The position numbers and the translations under genes were made by a program. Below the pieces are notes generated by a model. The model was given only the letters and a program-made list of their open reading frames with translations, did no database searches and had not been told where the DNA came from. 13,056 nt of DNA from Verrucomicrobiota bacterium (GTDB taxonomy: Bacteria; Verrucomicrobiota; Verrucomicrobiia; Limisphaerales; AV2), in NCBI GenBank assembly GCA_003219345.1, contig QHOP01000054.1, forward strand, positions 1 to 13,056, read 5' to 3'. This document shows, in pieces, positions 8,010 through 13,056 of the stretch. How positions within the stretch are numbered: the stretch's first letter is position 1; every line of letters starts with the position of its first letter.

Positions 8010-8148
8010 GCGTTGAATTTATACTCTCGGGAAATTGAATTTGTTCCAGCATTCTTGCCGTAGTCGGATCGACCATCGACGCGTGCTGCGGCTGCTCCTT
8101 CACGATCATGAACAATGGAAGCAGAATATCGTGCGACTCGATTGGCAA
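8010..8148 (-). other. Possible out-of-frame N-terminal part of the duplicated-domain protein
   Basis: A TTG at 8146-8148, preceded by AAGGGGGTGGG, opens a frame of 46 codons (LPIESHDILLPLFMIVKEQP and on to ESINST) that then runs out of frame into the neighbouring gene. It starts 41 bases after the upstream GT2 stop, a normal operon spacing, whereas the in-frame ATG leaves a 180-base gap. Removing one A from the AAAA run (8003-8006 on the plus strand as TTTT) would join this frame to the main protein just before KLRAGEWVQV. It could be a real frameshift, a sequencing error or chance. Confidence 0.4.
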
Positions 8149-8189
8149 CCCACCCCCTTCGATACAGCATCACTGCCGCTCTTTAGGCA

Positions 8190-9098
8190 CTAGGCCGGAG
8201 CGGGCCGGTAACCACCCCACAACCTCACGGCTCTCGATCGCCAGCGCCACAGCCGCTTCCGTTGGATCGATGAGAGAAAGAGAGCCATGAGGCAGCTCAA
8301 TACCTTTTCCACCACCTGCAGCTCGGAGCGAAATATGGACCGGAGATATTCGAGAATGAGTCGATCTCCAACTCCCAAGAAATCCAGTTTGTTCCCTTTC
8401 AATGGGTTGTGCCAGGCCCTGCCCGCCTTCCTGGTTTTATTCGCTTCCATGGCACGCGCGGGATGCAGTCTTTTCAGCAGCAGCACTTCGGGAATCTTCC
8501 AAATCTCTCCCAGCAACTCCAACTCAGCCAGAAGAACGTAATCGGAACCGACAAAAGAATCGATCAGTCTTGTTTTGCGGAGGATGTCCGTGCGCATCAA
8601 GCCGTACATCGGAACTCCCAAGTCCGTGTAGTCAAGCACCTTCGCCAACCGCTTGCGGGGTCGGGGGTCGCGGGACTCGATGGAGGCCGAGTATACGCCC
8701 AGGATTTTCCCCTTATCATTGATAAGGTCTGCGTGCGGATACACCAACGTCACCGAGGACGGCGCTGCCTCGAGCGTCTCGAAGCACCGGCTCAGCATTC
8801 GGGGCAGGCATTCATCGTCGTGGGCAGCCCATTTGAAGTATTTTCCCCTGGCCAGTTCGAAAACACGATTGTGGTTGAGCGCAGCGCCAATATTCGTCTC
8901 GTTCCGAAAGTAGCGAATCCGCTGGTCTCGCATCGCATAGCTCTGACAAATAAACCCCGTTTTATCCAAGGACGCGTTATCGGAAATGATCAGCTCAAAA
9001 TCCTCGAAATCCTGCGCCAGGATCGACTCAATGGATCGAGAAATGAAATTGTCTCCATTATAGACCGGCAGTCCAACACTGATTCTTGGCGCTTTCAA
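8190..9098 (-). CDS. Family 2 glycosyltransferase
   Basis: The 302-residue protein is a GT-A fold, family 2 inverting glycosyltransferase. It has the N-terminal strand and nucleotide-binding loop RISVGLPVYNG (5-15), SDNASLDKT (39-47; Asp40), a metal-binding DXD-type motif in AAHDDE (91-96), and an acidic acceptor-side motif GSDYVLLAELELLG (184-197; Asp186 the likely base). The C-terminal third is basic with a hydrophobic segment (264-277), suggesting membrane association. It should transfer a sugar from an NDP donor to a lipid-linked glycan on the cytoplasmic side; donor and acceptor cannot be read from the sequence. The start is TTG (9096-9098): an in-frame TAG lies four codons upstream, and the first ATG (Met55) would remove the donor site. 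No strong ribosome site is visible. It follows the flippase gene by 147 bases. Confidence 0.9.
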   Translation of the reverse strand: MKAPRISVGLPVYNGDNFISRSIESILAQDFEDFELIISDNASLDKTGFICQSYAMRDQRIRYFRNETNIGAALNHNRVFELARGKYFKWAAHDDECLPRMLSRCFETLEAAPSSVTLVYPHADLINDKGKILGVYSASIESRDPRPRKRLAKVLDYTDLGVPMYGLMRTDILRKTRLIDSFVGSDYVLLAELELLGEIWKIPEVLLLKRLHPARAMEANKTRKAGRAWHNPLKGNKLDFLGVGDRLILEYLRSIFRSELQVVEKVLSCLMALFLSSIQRKRLWRWRSRAVRLWGGYRPAPA

Positions 9099-9122
9099 AA
9101 TACAGCTCTAACTCGGCGGCAG

Positions 9123-9142
9123 TATGGCTTTTTTCCGCCATA
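9123..9142. repeat. Short hairpin upstream of the GT2 gene
   Basis: TATGGC (9123-9128) and GCCATA (9137-9142) form a perfect 6-bp stem around an 8-base T/C loop. There is no T-tract after the stem in the transcribed direction, so it is not a standard terminator. It lies 25 bases upstream of the TTG start of the GT2 gene and overlaps the direct repeat next to it by three bases. Confidence 0.4.
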
Positions 9143-9167
9143 AAGGCAAGCATAATAAAGGCAAGCA
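9140..9167. repeat. 13-bp direct repeat between flippase and GT2 genes
   Basis: ATAAAGGCAAGCA occurs at 9140-9152 and again at 9155-9167, with two bases between. The copies are identical. The unit is too short and too few to be a CRISPR array. It may be a duplication by slippage or a binding site in the leader of the GT2 gene. Confidence 0.6.
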
Positions 9168-9245
9168 AAAACCGCGCCGCCCCGCTAAAGCGATTTATCA
9201 GGACCCCGGGTTTCATGCTTTGTGACAGGACGGCCCTCTCGACTT

Positions 9246-10741
9246 TCAGACCTCTGCCGATCGGGTCAGGGGGAGGGCCTCACGCAAGAGATTGCGGTAA
9301 GAGTCCCATTGGCGCATTAACACGAGCAGGATCAGAGCGTATGCGCCAGTGACTGCGAAGCATCCGCCGATGGCCCGCAGGGATACCGGTATCGAGTCGG
9401 CCATGCTTATCTTGAGGAGCAAGCCCAACGCTCCGGAAACAGCGGCGGCGAGGATGGGAGCTTTGATTGCAGCGAATATGTCATGCAACCGCACGGATGT
9501 CCCCTTGGTCGCGTATTCACAAAGGCCAGGACGACCAGAGCCGACCAGACTACCGTCAACTTGAATTGACGATCCGCACGGCCGGTTGCCACAAAGAGCC
9601 ATCCCATGGGGTTCAACAAGGCCCCGATCAACGCTGCCGGAGCAAGCAGACGAAAAATGCCCACAGCCTCGAACCATCTCCCACCCAGAAGGAGAGTAAT
9701 GATGTCGTCCGCAAAAACCGTGACAGCAAGGACGATTGGCAACGTGATGGATGCTGCCATCGTGTAACCGCCGATGAAATAACGGCGCAGCCGTTCCGGG
9801 TCTCCCTGCACCCGACAAAGACTCGATACGGCCACACCACTGATAGGTGAATTCACTTGGTTGATCGGCAACAGCAGAAGACCATAAGCCTTCTGGTAAA
9901 AGCCCAGTGGACCGGCGCCCCAATGCCAGCCAATGAGAACATTGTCTGCATTGCGCCACAGATAATTGAGGAGGTTCACGCCTGCCAGTGACGCGCCAAA
10001 GTGCAGCATCGCTCTGGCACCGCTTCCGCGCCGAGGTGGACCTGGACGCCAAGAAAGAGCAGTCCACACAGCCACCAGATTCGCCAAGGCAGTCGCAATC
10101 GGCATCGCCACCAGCGCCCAGTATCCGAATCCATTAAGCGCCATCCCGATGCCAACGCAAATGCCGGCCGCCAACGAGATCATTTCAATGGCAGCCAAGG
10201 CCTTGAACCGCATTTGGCGCCGGAGAAGCGCTTCGTGCTGGGCGGACGCCGCGCCGAAGATAAACGATGCCCCCATGGCCACCGTAATCCAAATCAGCCG
10301 AGGTTCACGATAGAAGATCGCCAAGAGAGGCGCCAACACCAGCGAAACAATCGCCAACAATATGCCCACCACCATATTGACCCAGAAAAGCGTGGAAATC
10401 TGTTCGTGCGTAATCACCTCGCGCTGCACAGTCGCCACGGAAAGCCCCGCGTCCTTAAAAACCCGAAGGAACCCTGTAACCGCGGTAACCATGCCCACCA
10501 ATCCAAAATCTTCCGGTGACAGCAGACGGGCAAGCACCATCGTCGAAACCGTATACACGCAAAAGTTGGCAGCTTGGGCAAGGACAGTAACAAGTCCACT
10601 GCGCACCGTTTTCCGCCTCAAATCCACGGGAGGACCCGGACTCGGGAATTTGTTACTGTCCTTCGAGTGAGCGGAGGAGGTATCGGCCTCCGGCGGTTCC
10701 GATGATAAGCGCGATCCTGTTGCCTGGAGAGGATTATCCAA
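9246..10741 (-). pseudogene. Wzx-type polysaccharide flippase (MOP/PST family), broken by a frame change and probable deletion
   Basis: Two overlapping frames together encode one oligosaccharide flippase. The first runs from a TTG at 10739-10741 (GGAGG at 10751-10755, 9 bases before it) to about 9515, giving roughly 408 residues with many membrane helices and family sequences such as ARLLSPEDFGLVGMV, KDAGLSVATVQRE, RNADNVLIGWHWG and LGFYQKAYGLLLLP. The first frame then degrades. The second frame resumes at about 9515 with YATKGTSVRLHDIFAAIKAP and carries the last two helices to a stop at 9246-9248. In the family, a conserved stretch of about 25-30 residues (G-P-G-GVA-AYS type) normally lies between these parts and is absent. 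A deletion of roughly 80 bases that is not a multiple of three explains both effects. Flippases move lipid-linked repeat units across the inner membrane; this one is probably inactive if the sequence is correct. A start at GTG 10627 or ATG 10876 is less likely. Confidence 0.8.
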
Positions 10742-10750
10742 TGATGGCTG

Positions 10751-10755
10751 CCTCC
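10751..10755 (-). promoter_or_regulatory. Ribosome-binding site setting a TTG start for the flippase
   Basis: GGAGG on the minus strand lies 9 bases before the TTG at 10741. The frame is open further to an ATG at 10876, but that ATG has no ribosome site and would add 45 residues not typical of the family. Confidence 0.5.
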
Positions 10756-10878
10756 AATTCCCGGCCCGCCTTACCGCTCCAGCTGCTATTGCGATTGCCA
10801 AAACAGATTCCCGAAACGGCAGCGACGACGCGCTGCGGCGCCCGGTTGGCCAGCCGCGAAGCGGTTCGTCCTGCATGG

Positions 10879-10919
10879 AGTTTCAATTCCCACCGCCGAC
10901 CCTGCCACGAATTGAAACT
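10879..10919. repeat. 11-bp perfect inverted repeat upstream of the flippase gene
   Basis: AGTTTCAATTC (10879-10889) and GAATTGAAACT (10909-10919) are exact inverted copies around a 19-base GC-rich centre. The element lies between the stop of the upstream GT2 gene (10977) and the flippase start (10741). No T-tract follows on either strand, so a rho-independent terminator is unlikely. The rest of the 10742-10976 gap holds no supportable gene. The palindrome could be an operator or an RNA hairpin. Confidence 0.6.
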
Positions 10920-10976
10920 GATTTCCGGCAATCCGTAGCGATGGGGCTCTTGGCGCATTCTCTCATATCGTCTCTT

Positions 10977-12032
10977 TCAGATGGAAAGGACACTCTCCGA
11001 TACCTTCTCAACCGGCGGCTCCCTGTCAACCAATGGCTTGAACTGTTGAAGCCTGTCCCAGCGCATTAAGAACCCCGTTTTGGCTTTTGCTGCCGCGCGT
11101 TGCGCCTTTTTGGCAACCTTCCAGCCGAACGCCCTCTGGATCATGGAATATTTCCAGCTCAGTTCCGGCACGCCCAGCTTTCCTCCCAACTCCTTCGCCA
11201 GTTTCCCGACCTTTTCCACGACCTCCGGTGTTTCGGCATAAAAATAGATCAACGAAGCCTTCAGCTGCTTCAGGCAGGCTGCCCGCGTCCGCTCGCTGTC
11301 TTCCAGCGCGCGGAGATAACCAATACCCAGAGCAAGGGAAAGAAACATCGATTCCAGCTTCTGCTCCGACAGATGGAGGTCGCTGCTGATGCTGTGGAAG
11401 TTCACGGTCCGGAGATAAGATCTTGCTTCCGGCACGAATCGAATGCCGTCGCTCGCGCAGACCACTCGATCGAAATATTCTCCGTCATTGTTTCTTAGCA
11501 GCCGGATGTCCCAGGGTCCGGCCGCTTCGCTCAGTTCGCGACTCACCAGCCATGATTCCGGGCTCATCCACAGGTTGTTCTCGTACTTCCGGATCAGCCA
11601 TTCCACCGGTTGCAGGTCTTGCCAAAGCGGGGTGGGAGTAAATTTTGCCTTCTCGGATCGATAGTAGCAGCGGCCCCAGGCCGAACACAGCAACGTCGTT
11701 TTGCTCCGACAGCGGTCGATCTTTTCGAATTGCTTCGCAATCTTATCAGGGGCCAACAGATCATCGGCATCCAGCCATTGAATGTAATCGCCCTGGCAGA
11801 GACTGAACGCTTTGTTTCTGGCCGCACATGCTCCCTGATTGGGCTGGCTTACCACCTTGACAGCGTTGGATGAAAACCTGCTCGCGACGCGAAGCGTTCC
11901 GTCTGTGGATCCATCGTCGACTACGATTATTTCCTTGTTCGGCCACGTCTGCGCCCGGGCTGAATGGATCGCATCAGCGATCCAATCTTCCGCCTGGTAT
12001 GCGGGTATCAAAATTGAGACAAGCGGTTTCAA
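10977..12032 (-). CDS. Family 2 glycosyltransferase
   Basis: The 351-residue protein is a GT-A fold family 2 glycosyltransferase with all main motifs: VSILIPAYQAEDWI (5-18), VVDDGSTDGT (37-46; Asp39/Asp40), NQGACAARN (65-73), the metal-binding DXD in WLDADD (86-91) and the catalytic-base motif NNDGEYF (181-187; Asp183). Residues about 220-351 form a helical, Lys/Arg-rich tail (for example KVAKKAQRAAAKAKTG) that may bind the membrane. It should add a sugar to a lipid-linked intermediate in the cytoplasm; the specificity is unknown. The start is TTG (12030-12032); an in-frame TAA lies eight codons upstream with no ATG or GTG between, and the family N-terminus begins at once, so no other start fits. 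No clear ribosome site is visible. It precedes the broken flippase gene in the same direction. Confidence 0.92.
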   Translation of the reverse strand: MKPLVSILIPAYQAEDWIADAIHSARAQTWPNKEIIVVDDGSTDGTLRVASRFSSNAVKVVSQPNQGACAARNKAFSLCQGDYIQWLDADDLLAPDKIAKQFEKIDRCRSKTTLLCSAWGRCYYRSEKAKFTPTPLWQDLQPVEWLIRKYENNLWMSPESWLVSRELSEAAGPWDIRLLRNNDGEYFDRVVCASDGIRFVPEARSYLRTVNFHSISSDLHLSEQKLESMFLSLALGIGYLRALEDSERTRAACLKQLKASLIYFYAETPEVVEKVGKLAKELGGKLGVPELSWKYSMIQRAFGWKVAKKAQRAAAKAKTGFLMRWDRLQQFKPLVDREPPVEKVSESVLSI

Positions 12033-12418
12033 ACTTAAGAAGGAATAACTGGCGGATTAAACATGCTGTCCCGCAAATGTAGAGCGGCTGTATATCTTTT
12101 GCCCGGCGCCTCGGCCGCGCCCGCATGCAAAAGCGAGCGCTAACCGCCCGCTGGCTGGGGAGTTACACCCAACCGCGAATACCTGCTGCCTAAGGCGAAC
12201 CCAATGCCCGAGAACCATGACCCATTGACAGCAGGCGCCCTGCCAATCGCGCTGAAAAGGGCGTTTGCCTGGCGAATCCTGAGGGAGGTTTCCCAGCTCT
12301 TTTCAGAAAACCCCTCTCCGCTGCTGCGAACGGCATCTCTCACAGCATGGATTGTCTGAGCCATAAATGATTTGGGGATTGGGGTAGTCGATCCTTCGCC
12401 GAGACTGAGGCGATCTGA
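12033..12418. other. Intergenic gap between methyltransferase and GT2 genes
   Basis: This 386-base gap interrupts an otherwise fairly compact cluster. It holds one small minus-strand ORF of doubtful reality (12140-12364) and a weak 5-bp hairpin, TCGCC/GGCGA (12396-12413), just after the methyltransferase stop, without a T-tract. I see no convincing promoter for the GT2 gene; a GATATA box lies at about 12095-12100 but has no partner at the -35 distance. Confidence 0.4.
12140..12364 (-). CDS. Possible small protein, 74 residues, unrecognised
   Basis: The ATG-started frame encodes 74 residues, ending SRLGVTPQPAGG before a TAG. It has no recognisable domain, membrane segment or signal peptide, and no ribosome-binding site precedes the ATG. 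It has the same direction as its neighbours and lies in a gap, which is its only support. It could equally be translated non-coding sequence, a gene remnant or part of a dispersed repeat. Confidence 0.2.
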   Translation of the reverse strand: MAQTIHAVRDAVRSSGEGFSEKSWETSLRIRQANALFSAIGRAPAVNGSWFSGIGFALGSRYSRLGVTPQPAGG

Positions 12419-13045
12419 TCAACTCATTTTCTTAAGCAGAAAAAACCGGTGCCAGACCATCTCAGGCACCCGCCAGGTGCGTTCGATGGACCAGCCGCTT
12501 TTGAGGATGGCAACGCGCACGTCGCGCACGGTCGTGCCTCGGCAGCCGACCTCCCAAAGATGACCATCACGCTCGACCCGCAGCGAGGGCACACCTTCCG
12601 GCGGCCAGAAAGGGAATGAATGCTCCCAAGCCAGCTCTTTCAATTTTGGGAGGCGCAGCTTGATGTAATAGTGACGGGTCAGGTCGGGAAGGCTCAGCAC
12701 CAATTTACGGCTGGTCACCCGCCAAAGCTCCCGCAAAGCCGGCACAAACTGGTCGAACGACAAGTGCTCAAGAACCTGACAACAGAGACTCACATCGTAC
12801 GCATTGTCTCTGGCAGGGATTTTCGTCACCGAACCAACCAAGTCCGGCTCCAAATCCGGCTGAACGTCCAAAGTGACCACAATTACTCCGGCGGCCCGCA
12901 AGGCTGAGGCAACCAATCCAGGCCCCTTGCCGACCTCCAGCAGGTTAGTTGGCTTTTGTACCAGAGCCGTCTGGAGCTGATGCGCGTAGCTGTAGATTCG
13001 CCCTCCGATGACATAATTCGAGGAATAATGCGCCTTCGTCGGCAC
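12419..13045 (-). CDS. Class I SAM-dependent methyltransferase
   Basis: The 208-residue frame has the Rossmann methyltransferase core: motif I LLEVGKGPG (35-43) for SAM binding, an acidic residue after strand 2 (TLDVQPD, 58-64; Asp60), YDVSLCCQVLEHL (83-95) as motif II with the common EHL sequence, and LVLSLPD (115-121) in strand 5. The C-terminus has HRFFLLKK (199-206), common in small methyltransferases of this type from polysaccharide clusters. The acceptor cannot be told from the sequence; methylation of a sugar or glycan end is plausible from context. A GTG at 13043-13045 gives this start, but the frame is open to the window edge (13056), so the true start may lie outside. The stop precedes a 386-base gap before the GT2 gene. 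Confidence 0.85.
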   Translation of the reverse strand: MPTKAHYSSNYVIGGRIYSYAHQLQTALVQKPTNLLEVGKGPGLVASALRAAGVIVVTLDVQPDLEPDLVGSVTKIPARDNAYDVSLCCQVLEHLSFDQFVPALRELWRVTSRKLVLSLPDLTRHYYIKLRLPKLKELAWEHSFPFWPPEGVPSLRVERDGHLWEVGCRGTTVRDVRVAILKSGWSIERTWRVPEMVWHRFFLLKKMS

Positions 13046-13056
13046 CCGGGTTTGAG

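Noticed and set aside
8409..9143. Plus-strand open frame of 244 codons
   Set aside because: It is antisense to the GT2 gene and shows no domain.
9140..9167. CRISPR or insertion-sequence end
   Set aside because: Two 13-base units with a 2-base spacer are too short for CRISPR, and there is no transposase or matching inverted end.
9246..10067. Separate 273-residue gene on the minus strand
   Set aside because: Only its last 89 codons (from 9515) resemble a protein, and these are the missing C-terminus of the flippase; the first part is a shadow of the flippase frame.
10742..10876. Longer flippase start at ATG 10876
   Set aside because: It adds 45 residues without family resemblance and has no ribosome site, while a TTG at 10741 has GGAGG at 9 bases.
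10879..10919. CRISPR repeat, because the arms GTTTCAATTC/GAATTGAAAC look like CRISPR repeat ends
   Set aside because: There is only one copy, with no spacer-repeat periodicity and no cas gene in the window.

Overview
The window is a piece of a bacterial chromosome or metagenomic contig in which every supportable gene is on the minus strand, so transcription runs from right to left. It is a surface-polysaccharide (O-antigen or exopolysaccharide) gene cluster, followed at the left edge by a large secreted enzyme. The moderately high GC, the lack of Shine-Dalgarno sites at several genes, the TTG/GTG starts, the PQQ-dehydrogenase with PKD/FN3 modules and a duplicated Cys-rich hypothetical protein remind me of soil Verrucomicrobiota (Pedosphaera-like) or Acidobacteriota. 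This is an impression from gene content; no marker gene is present to prove it.

In transcription order (right to left) the layout is: a class I SAM methyltransferase (12419-13045, possibly starting outside the window); a 386-base gap with one doubtful small ORF; a family 2 glycosyltransferase (10977-12032); a Wzx/MOP-type polysaccharide flippase broken by a frame change near 9515 that looks like a small deletion (9246-10741); a 147-base gap with a hairpin and a 13-bp direct repeat; a second family 2 glycosyltransferase (8190-9098); an uncharacterised protein made of two divergent copies of a Cys-containing domain around a central segment (6909-8009, with a possible frameshifted N-terminal extension to 8148); a UDP-HexNAc-type 6-dehydrogenase (5522-6823); an extended SDR sugar epimerase/dehydratase (4420-5445); an RmlC-like 3,5-epimerase (3893-4423, ATGA overlap with the SDR gene); and a DUF4910/DUF2172-type zinc aminopeptidase-like protein (2500-3891, one base after the RmlC-like stop).

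After a 343-base gap comes a secreted glucose/sorbosone-dehydrogenase-type beta-propeller with PKD, Ig-like and fibronectin III modules (2156 to beyond position 1). This looks like an independent transcription unit.

As a working model, the dehydrogenase, SDR and RmlC-like proteins build one or more modified nucleotide sugars, the aminopeptidase-like protein acts in the same pathway or on its product, the two GT2 enzymes add sugars to a lipid-linked unit, and the flippase would export it. The two most interesting points are the uncharacterised duplicated-domain protein and the peptidase-like gene locked into a sugar-nucleotide operon. The broken flippase, and a possible second frameshift at 8003-8006, need read-level checking before any biological reading.
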